Of a stretch of 64,000 nt of DNA, positions 11,918 through 42,500 are shown piece by piece. Positions within the stretch are counted from its first letter, which is position 1, and each line of letters begins with the position of its first letter. This DNA comes from Lamellibrachia satsuma (Eukaryota > Annelida > Polychaeta > Sabellida > Siboglinidae): NCBI GenBank assembly GCA_033239005.1, contig BSQZ01000001.1, positions 7,248,500 through 7,312,499 of the forward strand. Direction: 5' to 3'. The notes below the pieces were generated by a model. That model did not search any database, was not told the DNA's origin, and worked only from the letters and a program-made list of their open reading frames with translations. Made by a program: the position numbers and the translations under genes.

Positions 11918-13416
11918 GGCCTAAAAAAATGTTGTGTTTCAGGTAACGGGACCAAAAAAGTTAGGTAGGGTAGGTAGGGAAATATTTTTTTATTATTATA
12001 TTTTTTTAACACTACAGCAAGCTTACAACACGACATCGCTTATGTACACAATTTGTTACACCAAAATAAAAACAAAGCGTCTGCACCAATGGCAATAGTC
12101 AGTGTTCAATGTAGATATCACATAATAAAGTCAGTTTAATTAAAACAAAGAATACTTTTAAACTAAATCTTTAAAAAAATACAATGTGACGCAACACCCG
12201 TTGGCCAGAAATATTCCAACTGCCATTCACAAAAACGAAATAAAATTATATCAATGCACTTCGCTGGTTCCGATTGGTTACAATTAAATATGCATACTTA
12301 ATTATTTAAAGGCATGCCTTTAACTTTACGTACACATACTTAATTAATTAGAAGCATGCCTTTAACTTTATATATGCGCGTTTAATTAATCAAAGGCAAG
12401 CTTTTAATATTACAACCGCGCCTTTAACTTAGTTTATTTAAATAGTAAAAAATTAAATAAATAAATATTAAAGGTGAACCTGATATGCTGTCGAAGACAT
12501 AGTAATGATAATCTGCGTAACGTGTTGAATTCAACTTCTTCAAAAATATCTCGAAAATCTGACACCGATTTTGAAACCGTTTTCACATTTCAATTTCTCA
12601 ACGCGTCAGCTATATCACAAAAAATATAATACTAAATGGATCTGCCAGCTCAAAATCTCATTTACATTTATAATCCAGACTAAAGTCAGTGACAGTGTCA
12701 GTGAAGACGAACTCACAAAGACAAAGTTGAAAAGTACCAGGACCAGGAGGTTTTGACATACAGCAGGGATTTTCGGGGCCTGGTACTTGAGCTGCCTGCC
12801 ATCAGCACTTGAAACGCATTTCTTGGTGCCTAAGCCTCAATGCTAGGGCCGGTATTGGCAGGATCCGGCGTTCATGATTGTCATGATGAATTTACATCTA
12901 TACGCCGTAACTACGTTTACGACTGGCGTCTGCGAGGTAAACGCGTCCGTGTGCGACACAGTAGTCCACGGTCCTTCCTGCTGTTCCGCCATGGCGATTT
13001 CACACGATCCATCGCTGCAGCCATACTCTTTAGCAATGCTGTCAATCGTTTCGATTCACAGCATAAAAAACGTACGTATAGGATTTCCATTGTAGAATAA
13101 GCAATGGCGTTTTATTACGCAGTCTAGAGACGCAAGTGCCATCTTACCATCCCTAGCCAACGTGATTCAGCATGTAACAAGATCGCTCATTGGGTGAAAT
13201 ATTTCCGATCCCGCAAATCACGCGTGTGGACCAAAACAAGTTCGGTAGTGCACACATTGTCATCGAATATGCAGGTTGAATTACTCGCGGGTTGTTTTAT
13301 TAGTTTTAACGAAAATGTAACGAAACAAACATTGATTGAAATATCAAATAAAAAGAATAGGGTCAGCACGTTTTTCTAGGTAGGGTCGGGTTACCGGAAA
13401 CACAATTTTTTCGCCT
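11918..13416. mobile_element. Nested ~1.5-kb element with GGTAAC-bearing inverted ends
   Basis: The left end reads GGCCTAAAAAAATGTTGTG and then TTTCAGGTAACGGGACC (11918-11953). The right end in reverse complement reads GGCGAAAAAATTGTG and then TTTCCGGTAACCCGACC. These are about 35-bp imperfect inverted repeats. TA dinucleotides flank both ends. On the minus strand a 49-codon frame (12992 to 12843) starts MAEQQEGPWTTVSHTDAF; I do not recognise it, and it may be a remnant of a transposase-associated protein. It sits inside the larger hAT-like element. Confidence 0.6.
12290..12440. repeat. ~60-bp tandem repeat (AAGGCATGCCTTTAACTT)
   Basis: About three and a half copies of a unit containing AGGCATGCCTTTAACTT followed by AT-rich sequence and TTAATTAAT, in the interior of the nested element. 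Confidence 0.6.
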
Positions 13417-14009
13417 ACGCCTTATGTAAAAGTATTGTCTCCTCTTGTTTTGTTGCTTTCATCACCCATCCAAGGGGATGCAGTACAAAGTGTATCTGGA
13501 GTCTGGAGTTTTGTTTTTCTAGACATAATCCCACATGACAAAATCGAACGGGACATATGTGAAAAGTGAAAAAAATCCCGCAATACAATATTTAACTTAC
13601 ATTCTCGAAATGTGCTTTCAAGTTGTGCTTTCAAGTTTTAGAGACATTTGTGCAATGTAATTATGTTTCATTAACTTGCTTGCCATGTTGCAGACAGGGA
13701 CACCAGTTAGCCCCCCCCCCCCCATAGCAGATAGTGGCTTCTAGTTTGTCTTGTTATCTGGAATGGGAATTGTTGGCAGTAATCTTCTTGGGAATAGTGG
13801 CTTCCATGGTGCCCACAAGACCTGTTTGTATGGGTGGCAAGTGCAGTGACCATCTGGTAAAACAAACCAGTCATATTATGTTTTCTACAGCTGAATAGTG
13901 GGACCTGGGATTATGGGTTAGTAATAATCTTTGATGACATTAATTTTCCACCTGTATTTCTGTTCACCACCTCTAAGCCACATGTGCATGAAGAATTTGA
14001 CCTCCCAGG

Positions 14010-14240
14010 TAACATGGTAACTTAATTGAAGTTAATTGAAATTAATTATTAATTTGATGAAAGTTAATTGTTAATTGGATGAAAGTTAATTGTTAATTTA
14101 ATTTAATTGAACACTTTGGGAGGTTAATTTAATTTAATTGACCTGATGAATGTGTGAGGTTAATTTAATTAAATTTAACTGGGAACATTTCTGAGTTAAT
14201 TGTAATTTAATTAATTAACTTTCCAGGAAATAACCTGGTT
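14010..14240. repeat. TTAATTAA-rich tract, right member of a pair
   Basis: Repeated GAAAGTTAATTGTTAATTT-type words ending near TTAACTTTCCAGGAAATAA, similar to the 11520-11700 tract. Confidence 0.6.
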
Positions 14241-15799
14241 GATAATTACAGCTACCACTAATCACTCTCTGGCTGTAAATATTTAGGGCTGGCATTGCTA
14301 ATGTTTACTCCCCCAATGAGCTGCCACCCAACCCACCCCAACAGTGCAAACACAACACAAGGAAGTCATTTGTCTGCATTGTTTGATTTGTTTCAATGAA
14401 CAGGTAATCTCTAAAACCATCAACTTATAGACGAGTTGATCTTTCCATGTATGTATGTATGTATAACAGCTGAGGCATTGACCAGTTGACCTACAGAGCA
14501 CTTTTTCAAAGAGCACACTGTGAAAGTGGATTCACAGGTCAGACAATGATTTCATCTGCTGAGGATACTGCTCACTAGAGAGCATTTTTTCCAATGACAT
14601 GTTGTGAACTTGTGAAAGTGAATCTAACAATAATAATTATTCAAAGAATTACGCAAGCATTTGATTGCACATTTGGTTGTGCATTTGACAAATCAAATGT
14701 TTGTGGGTCGCATTCAAATGCAAATGTTTAAGGTAAGCATTCCAATGCAAATGCATTCACAATTTTATGGAGGCATTTGAATGCGCATTCAAATGCTCAA
14801 CATTCAAATGCGCATTCAAATGCATTTGCATTTGTTAACAAGCCTGGTAAAGATGTCAGTAAAATGCAGAATTTACGTCTATGTATGTTTGTAAATCAAA
14901 GTTTACCCTTCATCGAAAGTTAAATATTAAAAATTAGTGCCATAAATCATTATTAATTTGTGTAGTAGAAATTTATCACTGCACCGGCGGCGCCATCTAG
15001 CGGTCTAAAATGCAATGAATTGTTGACATCGTCGCACGTGGGGGCGTAACTTTTAGGAGTGATGTACGTTACTAGCCAGAGCTAGCCAAACCCAAATATT
15101 GTCTAGTAATGTTAATAAATTATCAAAGAAAGATGTGCAATTGTTTTTTCCGTCAATCAAGGTGAATCCCGGATTTGGGAGAATCATGAAATTTTCACCT
15201 TGAATAAAAACATACTTTGACTTAAAGAAATAAGAACGATGTATATCAGATTCTAGTACGTTTATTAAGCTTTACAGGCATATGCCCACTTTTAGCCTAC
15301 GTGGTCTATGTCAGCTGCTGTGGACCGTGATAGCACCCCTATAAACGGCCTCTGCGGGTACACGTTTTGGTCAACTTGACGATCACTAGCGCCGCCTAAC
15401 GAGCTCCGGCATCGCTACCTTGTCTACATTAGCCGCTTACCAATTCGTGCAAGGTTTTGCTATGTTGACAGCCCGTTTCTGACACAGTTTATCGTTCTCC
15501 GGTTACCAAACACTCAATGCGTGCTCTATCGCGGAGTCTGCTGTAATTCTAGTTGCCCCGGTCAACTGCGGTCAAGGATGCTAGAGACGCGCGACGTGGA
15601 AATTAGAATTGGTCGATCACTGTGCGATGCTTTGCTGCGAATTTCCAAAAGTCAACTTTCAACTTTCAGCGAATGATCGACGGGTTCCACAGACAGTGCC
15701 TGGAGTGAACTTACACATTACAGTCCGTAGTTTCGGTCTCTAAAACAACTGTTTACATTATTCGAGAGCCACTTCAAGACATCTGAGTTTGAATCATAC

Positions 15800-16200
15800 T
15801 TGACATTGTTACCGGAGATATTAAGAATTCTTTTCACTCAAAATAAAACTGCCTATTGAAACAGGCAAATGGTTCAATATTGATAGAAATGAAAAGTATT
15901 GTACTTTGTGTAATAGAAATGAGATTGGGAATGAATTTTATCTATTGTTTCAATGTGACACTTTAAGAGACCAAAGAAATAGATTTCTGACAAGATATTT
16001 TATTAATCACCCAAGTTTTTTGTGTTGTTTAATATTTATAATTTACATAAACTAATAAGAATGTGTAAGTTAATCAAAATAATAATAATTGGTAAGTTTA
16101 ACTAACATTGACTGTTCTTATTATGTTTAAATGTTTTGAGTACTTTGGTATAGTATATTTATTTCATACACCATTGTATGGTATAAGAGAATAAAAACTT
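15800..16200 (+). mobile_element. 3' remnant of a non-LTR retrotransposon
   Basis: One plus-strand frame from about 15855 gives IETGKWFNIDRNEKYCTLCN followed by GNEFYLLFQCDTLRDQRNRF. This CxxC...GxEFhxLxxC pattern is typical of the C-terminal end of many animal non-LTR RT proteins. The segment ends near 16195 with AATAAAAACTTGAACTT, resembling a polyadenylated 3' terminus. No RT core is present. Confidence 0.6.
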
Positions 16201-16465
16201 GAACTTACCGCTAGTCGTTAACATGTGCGGTCGCTGTAAAACCTAACGGTATATTCACGCTGAATATTACAAGGGGCATATTCAGGCTAGTAAAACTTGC
16301 CCAGTGTAACGGGCCCAGAGTAGTCCCGAGCCGAAAGTGTGCGGAAGTAAGTCTTTTTGCGTACTGCGTACGGCGTGCTCGGTGATTGCTGTCTTGCGTA
16401 GCAGCTGGCAGTGCGGCTGTCAACGGCAAGTTGGTAGCAGCTAGCGAGGGTGGAAGTTAGCATCT

Positions 16466-16684
16466 ATGGCTCAGCGATTCTTGCGTCGCATCTTCCAACG
16501 TCCGCGAACTGTTGGGCGAGTAGGATTATGCCGAGAGGAACCATGTAGGTTCTTAGATGTTATTCGCAACCTGATTGTCACATGGCTGGAGTTCTTCTCA
16601 CGACGGATTAACCAATCATGTTGGTGCACACAAGAGCCCGTAGACCACAGAACAGCTTGGCTGCCTATGCAAATTACAAGTTAA
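16466..16684 (+). CDS. Uncharacterised small ORF, doubtful
   Basis: A 72-codon single-exon frame begins with ATG after TTAGCATCT and starts MAQRFLRRIFQRPRTVGRVG. It has an arginine-rich N-terminus and a hydrophobic middle (about residues 30-44). It lies about 600 bp upstream of the first recognised allantoinase exon, in a relatively GC-rich stretch that could be promoter-like. I do not recognise the protein. It could be a chance ORF, or part of the missing 5' end of the allantoinase transcript, though it does not resemble the expected N-terminus of that family. Confidence 0.15.
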   Translation: MAQRFLRRIFQRPRTVGRVGLCREEPCRFLDVIRNLIVTWLEFFSRRINQSCWCTQEPVDHRTAWLPMQITS

Positions 16685-17270
16685 CTTGTGAATAGTTATG
16701 CAATGTTTGTACTAAAACACCCCAGTATGAACCATTCAAATCACATAATATCATACACAAAATTCATGGTTCAAATTGGCAGCCATTTTCCTGCAGTTTT
16801 CTTCATCTCGGATTCTAGGTCAAAAATTGCCTTTAGCTTTATAGCTTAATGGTTATTTAGCACTTGCTTAGATGCTAGACTCTTTGATGCTAGAAGGCTT
16901 AGATGTGTGAAATGCCCCAATGACCTGAGCTGTACATAAATTTACGTCAACTGCGAATCGCTTGTAGTGGACAAATCATGTACATATATTTCTTTTAAAT
17001 TAATTAAACTGAAACATCTAATCGTGTTCGAAACCCCCTTAAATCCGCCCCTAACTTAGGCCTAAATGTCTTATTTTTGCATCGGCTTAGTTATCACTCA
17101 GAGAAGGAAACAACAAATAGGCCCGATTAATAAATTGCAATCATTCTGCAGTTTTTGTATTAGTTTCGCATCAAATATATTAAAGACCTGTTTCTGCTCA
17201 TGTTTATTATTAACAGGACAACACATATCCCAATTGGCCGCTGATATTACATATTCGCCATTTGCCACAG

Positions 17271-25581
<8,311 letters not shown>

Positions 25582-26700
25582 AACATATTGACCTGACAAC
25601 TATAGTGGACTTACTTGGCTCGATGGCCAGGATACACACCATTCGTGCGGTGTGTTCTTCGTCAAAGTTTTAATAAATGAAGCAGTTCTTAATCGGATTA
25701 CTATCTCCTTTATTTCGGACCCACAGTCCCTTGTATAGTTTTTGCATGAACATCGCAAATTATGTGGAAAATGTATGAATAAACTGCTATTATGGAATAT
25801 GTTGAATTACTTGTGACAACACATATACGGAAATTCGTTCTAGAGAAGCATTATCGCAATACATGTACATGTACTACGCTATCATTACAAATCATTGGAA
25901 AACGTGTACTGTGATGACCATACGAAATTATGCACTAAGAATCAGTCCTGATAATTATATTAATAGATAAATGTACTCTTTGCAATAATAACAGCCATTT
26001 AATCATAAGCCAAGAACACAATGTAGGCAATGATATTGCTCCTGTAATAAGTGTTTACGAGAGTATCATATCTACAGAAACGGTTCAGTTACTACCCTCT
26101 CCTTCATTTGGTCAGGATGTTAGCATTAAATAACTGAACTGGTGGACGATGCGTACTACGTCCAACATATTGACCTTGTGGACATGCGTAAGGGCCAATT
26201 CCGACAAACGCCCAATTGTCACCGTGGCGTCGCATGGCAGCTGCTGTAGCAGTCGAGACAGACATCACCAGCAGTATTAGGACTGTTGTATACGTGTTAG
26301 ATTAATTTCCTGTATCGTGTCATCGAATGTGTTGGGTCTCTCAGCGACATTCACCTTCTCCCATATTGCCATCCATGTACGTGCTGACGCAGATCACCTA
26401 GCGGCTTCGAACACCTCCTACACCTGGACAATCTAGTGTCAGATTCATCCGCTGTCATGATATGAGGTACTGGGCCACATAGTGATTCTGAGCTACTACT
26501 AGTCGTGTGTACATTTCATTCAGCAAGTGATCCACGAACGGCAGATATACTGCCGTCATCAATTACTGGTTGGGCGTGTCAGTTATATCGGCGGGCACGT
26601 GACATGTGTTGAGAATATGCTTCGACGCACAACGTATCTTTCTCCGCGTCGCACAATTTGTTGCCATGGACACGCGTTACGACTTCCGTTTCGCTACAAA
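25582..26700. other. 3' region of allantoinase and intergenic spacer
   Basis: After the allantoinase stop there is a poly(A) hexamer at 25672. No further exon, repeat family or RNA gene was recognised up to the CpG-containing stretch at about 26580-26860 that precedes the next gene. Confidence 0.45.
25672..25677 (+). promoter_or_regulatory. Candidate poly(A) signal AATAAA of allantoinase
   Basis: AATAAA lies 91 bp after the stop codon. It is the first canonical hexamer downstream. Confidence 0.55.
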
Positions 26701-26778
26701 ACGCTCGACGTCGTCAGCGCATCGTCCGTCGTGCTTACGTTGGTTCGCACGCAGTCGCGTGCCACCCGAGCGTGCACG

Positions 26779-35874
<9,096 letters not shown>

Positions 35875-36580
35875 TACCGCTACACAATCGGTTACTATGT
35901 AATGTGGAACGTTATCTTCTGGTCACTTAGTTTTCAACATAACCAAAGCTTGCGGCCTCCATTGTGGCATGATAACGGAACTGGTAGACACGGATGTGTA
36001 CTAAGCACATTTAATAACACTCGAAGAATGATTCTGACTTGATTAAAACACTGCTAACACATCGCATACATGTTACCGCGTGGTAACAAATATTTTTACA
36101 CTGTGCATGAAATACATAAGGACAGTTTTCAGCTTGTTAATCACGTTCACATTATCTTATAAGGAAATCCAGATCTTTGTCTACTTGTTCTGAAGGCCAC
36201 TAAGAGGCATACTTTGTCGAAATAAACTTGTAATATATCTTCAAATTTTAGTGGTCTTTTGCACCAACTACGGTGCCAAAACGATAAGTACAGGTAAGTG
36301 GCTCTTGCAATCATGTTCACAGCCACCGATTGTGCTCGCAGACGTCAAGATATATCTTGACACTAACGCTTTGTCATGTGGCAACATAAATAACAGGTAC
36401 CTCGTAAAATAAAATATCATCAGCTTGACAATTTGACGTTTGACGCTTCAAACATCCAGCACACATGAGTATGCAAATACACTATATACACACAAGTTTG
36501 CCAGCACTTCAGTTATACTGAACAATGACCATGATTGGATGTATGGTATTGTAAATAAAAATTTGCTGATCGGCAGCCAC
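35875..36580. other. Convergent 3' spacer between the CIMIP2B-like gene and PPIL3
   Basis: The two genes end tail to tail about 710 bp apart. Apart from the AATAAA at 36221, nothing else is recognised. Confidence 0.6.
36221..36226 (+). promoter_or_regulatory. Candidate poly(A) signal AATAAA of the CIMIP2B-like gene
   Basis: Hexamer 347 bp after the stop codon, followed by T-rich and G/T-containing sequence. Confidence 0.45.
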
Positions 36581-36584
36581 TACA

Positions 36585-39500
36585 TCAATCAGCCAGCGGA
36601 TTGGCATGAATGGTCACACTCTGGAGGCGTACTTCATTCATCGGTCGATATGATTTCTCCTGCACTGGCTGTTTCTCCAGCTCATTGAGTGTGTCCCAGC
36701 CGTCAATCACCCTGGGAAAAATACACATTTTGAATTTCACTGTAATTCATGTAATGTTATAGTCCCCATGATGTACCACACTAGTTCCAGCGTTATCGCA
36801 AATATGAACTGACTGCATATGCATTTACCTAAGTCAAACAACCCCTTTCAGAAACTATGATAAATTTTTTTTTATATTTTTACCACCAATTTCAAAATCT
36901 ACGGGATTCATGCATTGCAGTGACGTCACAAACATGTCTCGACGGCAACTGTTGTTTTATTACTAGCTGATGATGAGGTGTGTGTTGTGAAAATTAAATA
37001 TTGCAGTGACATTTAATTCACTGTAAATGACTGCTACATTCATTTAGCTGTTGTGTGTTTGTCATTTTATTTTTGAAACAATTACAGCTTCATGAACACT
37101 ATAGAAAATACATGCCAGAAATATGTGGAAGTTGAATAAACAAACATTTAAATATGCATGATATTAGAGTGTCTCAGAAATATGCATATCTATTGCATGA
37201 TACGATAAAAAAACATAATTTCAATATACAACTTAACAAATACATGTCTTATCTAGAATGTCTGTTAACGTCGCTTTGAAATAAAAACATTTACATTTCA
37301 CTTAGCAGTGGTGTAATGCTAGACTGGTTGTCAGGTTACAAGATAAAGCTCAACCTTGAAGTGGGGTGCATGCAAGCTTTTTTGGTGGTTTCTAACAATT
37401 TAGATAGTACTTATCCAGAAACTGCATGATAGCATTTTGTCACCATTGAGCAAGTTTTTGTGCTTTAAAAAATAGTCTGAGCCAAAAATTGCCATTCAAT
37501 GGGTGTACATAGAAGAAAAATTGTTGAATTAGTGCCAAACTCATAGATAATTTTTCCGACCCATAAAAAGGCAATTTTTTGCTCAGATGGTATAAAGGGA
37601 ATAAAAACAATGAACTAGCTAAAATGCTTTTTCGGTGTGTACACAAAGTTTAATATTGTATGTACTATATGCCAAAATAAAAAATTTGAAAAAATATTTA
37701 TTATTTTCTCGAAGTGAGCAAAGCTGGCTGCATAGGAACATAAACCAACTACATGTCTCTCTAATCTTACTACTGTTTGCATTACAATCGAATGCTGCAC
37801 AATAAACCATTGTAATGCTCGCTTCTAAACAAACGCTATCACTGTCAAAGGTACAGTGAACCAATGGAAAGTCTCGTAGCACTTCCTTGTCATCAGTGAC
37901 ATCACGTTCGAAGCTTGCCAATAACCACGGGAAAAATATGCATCATCGAGGCAGGCCGGTAGAACAGAGCATTATTTGGAGTTATTAATTAATTGAATTC
38001 CAATTAATTTTTTTGTGTTGTGGAAATGGACATATACTACAAGATGTAATATAATATTATTTCAAGCAATCATTGTTTTTATACCCTTTAAAAGATTGTA
38101 GAAAATTGCTCAATGATGTCAAAGCCAAGGACCAGAAACAACAAAAAGGCTTGTATGTACCTCTATTCAAGGTCTAACGTCTCTGCTACCAGATTATCTG
38201 ACTATGCAGTATGAACTTCAACGTACTTGGCAAACACTGTGTATTTCATGTTCAACTGTGGTTGCTTGTCATAGATGATGAAGAACTGGGAACTATTCGT
38301 ATTGGGGCCGTTATTAGCCATGGACACCATCCCTCGGGTGTTGTGCTGTCAAAGTGAAAAAATTATTAATCATTCAAGAACAAGAACATTAATGTGCTAA
38401 AATAGTATTACTTATGAGATGCCATATATCTGTGACCAGCCCTTCACTGGATAATGCAATCACAACAAAACATTAAAATGTGAAATAAATAAGCAATAAA
38501 AACATTAAACCTTTAAATGGGATTCACACACTACATTATGCTTATTTACATGGTACATAAGCACGAGCATCCTTGTTGTCATGGGTTCTGACTACTTCTG
38601 AAACGTGGAATTTACTGTTGCCGAGTTAAATAATAGCAGCTGTCCCTGGGGACTCAGCCCAGCTTACAAATGGGAACTTAACTGTAACTGGCTGCAAATC
38701 GGTCGTGGAAAAATTTTTGAAATAGTTTACCACTTTGGACAAGGGCACGTATGGTTCCAAGCAGACCTAGGGTCAATTACATTGTAATTGTAATAGTAAT
38801 GATTAAATTTTTTTCAAGTAATAGTAGGAACAGAACACAGTGTACCCCGGTAATAGTAATATAAGGCAATGTAATAGTAATTGAGCGATTACATTTCTAT
38901 TACAATTTGGATGAATGCTGGCTTAGTTTGTGTTAGCTCCAACAGCCTACACAGGCAATGTAACACAACCAAGGCTATGGAGCCATGTATAACTTACACA
39001 AATAACTGTATTGGTTCTTTGAATAATTTGGTCATAATTTACAATGTAATGTAATTGACCGCATGTTTGATTCCAAGAAACATGTCAACCAAGACAGCAA
39101 ATGGGACGAAGTACAAACAATTCAGAATACATCCACCAGAGGTACTGCAGTAATAATACGACCCCTGGCTAGCGAGGAAGAGTTGGATGAAAGAATAGCA
39201 AGAGAAGATAAAATCTGGCAAGGATTACAGTGAACATTTTGGATACTTTCACAGTGCTCGAAAAAGACGCCAACTAATGTTTTCCAGATGTTCTTGAAGT
39301 CAATTGAAATGTTCTTGTGGAAATATAAGTCACTGCTTCTTACATGCATATCAAATTGCTAACTGGTGTATCACCCTCTCTAGCCAGGGGGGGTAGAAGT
39401 ACTACACTAACCCTGGCAGATGTATGTATCAAATGGCTAACTGGTGTATCACCCTCGCTAGCCAGGGGTGGTAGAAGTACTACACTAACCCTGGCAGATG

Positions 39501-42500
39501 TATGTATCAAATAGCTAACTGGTGTATCACCCTCGCTAGCCAGGGGTGGTAGAAGTACTCCACTAACCCTGGCAGATGTATGTATCAAATGGCTAACTGG
39601 TGTATCACCCTCGCTAGTCAGGGGTGGTAGAAGTACTACACTAACCCTGGCAGATGTATGTATCAAATGGCTAACTGGTGTATCACCCTCGCTAGCCAGG
39701 GGTGGTAGAAGTACTACACTAACCCTGGCAGATGTATGTATCAAATGGCTAACTGGTGTATCACCCTCGCTAGCCAGGGGTGGTAGAAGTACTACACTAA
39801 CCCTGGCAAATGTATGTATCAAATGGCTAACTGGTGTATCACCCTCGCTAGCCAGGGGTGGTAGAAGTACTCCACTAACCCTGGCAGATGTATGTATCAA
39901 ATGGCTAACTGGTGTATCACCCTCGCTAGCCAGGGGTGGTAGAAGTACTACACTAACCCTGGCAGATGTATGTATCAAATGGCTAACTGGTGTATCACCC
40001 TCGCTAGCCAGGGGTGGTAGAAGTACTACACTAACCCTGGCTGATGTATGTATCAAATGGCTAACTGGTGTATCACCCTTGCTAGCCAGGGGTGGTAGAA
40101 GTACTACACTCATCCTGGCAGATGTATATTGGAATATATTGATTTGGCAGTTTATTCCACACCATGTGCGGATGCACGTTGAATCTATAAATTGTACTTC
40201 GTTGCGCTTCCTGCCTGGGTCGACATGCTCTTGGGAACTACACGTGCCCAAACTTCAAAGAACATTCCCACAAAATACTCACCATTACCCGTCTGGCCAG
40301 TGACAACTGGACCACTACCAATTAAAGTTAAGTTGCCGTATACGAGCCTCCAAAACCTGAGTGACAGTTGCTATTGGTTAACTCAGCAACAGAAAGTTCC
40401 ACGCTGCAGCAGGGTTATCTGCCAGGGCCCAGGGGTACTGATATAGTCAGAAGCCCTGGTAGTGAAGATGTGCACAAGTAGTGATAAAATTATTAGTAAA
40501 ACACAAAGTTAATCTTATAAAACAAATATATCATTATCAGGCACAACTATTTCTGTAAGCATGCATGTTTAAAAAAGAGGATTCTTAAAATGACTATATT
40601 TTATTTTTACTTTCCAATCAGAATCTTGTATGGATTTTTGTGTAAATTAAGCCCTGGCAAATTGACATTATGTGAAAAGCCTTTCACCAAATGTAATTTC
40701 TTTTATGCAATAACCAACACAAGTCCGATGTAGTAGAGAAATGAAATGGGCCAAATAAATGACAAAGTGGATTGCTTATCATGCAGCCACTTTGGGATGA
40801 ACATTAACAGGAATGTGAGCTCCTCAAAGCAAACCAGACAGGAACTGAACACATGTACAGCCCCGTCCAGCAAGTTTCTCAGAGCCCACATTCCAGACAT
40901 TCAACCACCAATACACAAATTTTATTACAAACAAATAGGGCCATTTCGCTAACCTATATGAGTATAAGCCAAGAATACCAATGAAGAATCAGGAAGCCTG
41001 TCTGCGCACAAAACCCCATGAACACCAACTACTAGGGGACAAACCCCGTGTTCATCTAATATAAAGCCAAAAGTGGGGAAAGCGGTTTCGATATCTTCCA
41101 ACTTCCTATTTCATCAACAACGTACAATCGTGTTTTTAACTAAGCACTGAAATTAAGGAAGAAAGGTTGGGAGGAGGGCGGATTTCGAGAGACAATTAGA
41201 CACAACTTCGCAATGCAGAGACTGGAGCAGGAGTGAAAGTTTCAAGCTATTGGCTCCGGTTTGAACTGGTTTCCACTAAGCCATGATTGGCTGGCTAGCG
41301 TGGAGTAATACAATTTATTTGGCCAAATAGTTCAGGTGTAGTCTCAGACACCCAGGGCAAGTTTAGCAAAGACCTGTCTTGGTTATTTCATAAAATTTGT
41401 TATGCATCTGGTAAGTTGCATAAATTCATTACTCTTGTTGTAAAACACTCTGGAATATTAAAATTAACAAACGTGTTCATATGAAATAGAAAGTACATCA
41501 CACAGCACTGAAAGTTGAGCAGTTATAACTATGTACACATAAAGTGACCCAACACCAATGAATATATTGAAGAATCTTCAATGAAGATTTGCAATTACAT
41601 CTGGACTGACCTTCAAGTTTTCGTGGAATTCATCTTCAAACTTTGTATTCCAAATGCTTTTACCATTTTTGCCAGTGCCTGTGAAGACATAATGTTTCGA
41701 TCACAGAGTGACCAGAACCAGCGAGAAGAGGTTTATTCTTTTCAATGCAGATATGAACAACTTCCTCAATGTGTGAGACCAATATTACATAATTATTGGA
41801 ATGACTATACAGAGTGTACTAAGAAAATATACAGGTCAACCACTATCATTTGGGGGCTCAAAAATGCAAAGGTGGTAAATATTTTTTGTTCAAGCAAAAC
41901 ATGTCATTAGTAAGGACGTAAGGACGTAAGGACGTAAGGAGACGGGAAGGAAAGGAACGGGAGGGAAGACAACCGGGGTGAAGGAGAGGGGAGTAGGGGA
42001 GACAGGAGGGAAGGAGAAGGGAGTGGGGGAGACGGGAGGGAAGACAACCGGGGTGAAGGAGAGGGGAGTAGCGGAGACAGGAGGGAAGGAGAAGGGAGTG
42101 GGGGAGACGGGAGGGAAAACAACCGGAGTGAAGGAGAGGGGAGTAGGGGAGACCGGAGGGTAGGAGAAGGGAGTGGGGGAGACGGAAGGGAAGGGGTCAG
42201 GACAGAATGTGATGGAGGGGATCGAAAGGAAGAGTTATTCTGCAGCAGTGATAGAGGGGGTGAGGAAGAGAGCGAGGGTGTTTGTGGGGGATTCGATAGT
42301 TAGGAAGACCGACAGAGTCTTAAACAAGGGAGATGATGTGGTGGTCTGCTTGCCTGGAGCCAAAATAGAGGCGATAACTGAGAGGGTAAAAAACATCGTA
42401 GGCTCGGGTAAGGGTGGATCTGTTTTAGTACATGTAGGGACAAATAACGTAGAGAGGAGGGTACAACTGCCATAGTTAGGAAATATAGGCAGTTGGTCAG

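Larger units (their letters stand above)
11159..14846. mobile_element. hAT-like DNA element, 3.7 kb, with 8-bp target duplication
   Basis: The left end begins CAGGCTTGTTAACGCAAATG at 11159 and the right end is the inverse, ending TTGTTAACAAGCCTG at 14846. The ends continue into subterminal blocks rich in ATTTGAATGCGCATTCAAAT-type words (11160-11285 and 14640-14835). Flanking 8-mers are GTAAATAT (11151-11158) and GTAAAGAT (14847-14854), a 7/8 match. An 8-bp duplication with CAGG...CCTG ends is the pattern of hAT elements. No transposase is recognisable. The interior holds a second terminal-inverted-repeat element and two TTAATTAA-rich tracts, so it is a composite non-autonomous element. Confidence 0.75.

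Noticed and set aside
12843..12992. Host gene suggested by the MAEQQ frame
   Set aside because: It lies inside a terminal-inverted-repeat element nested in a hAT-like element, is 49 codons long and lacks a recognisable domain; reported only as part of the element.
41907..42163. Proline/serine-rich and glycine/lysine-rich repeat proteins on both strands
   Set aside because: They come from the purine-rich tandem 5' region of the CR1 element.
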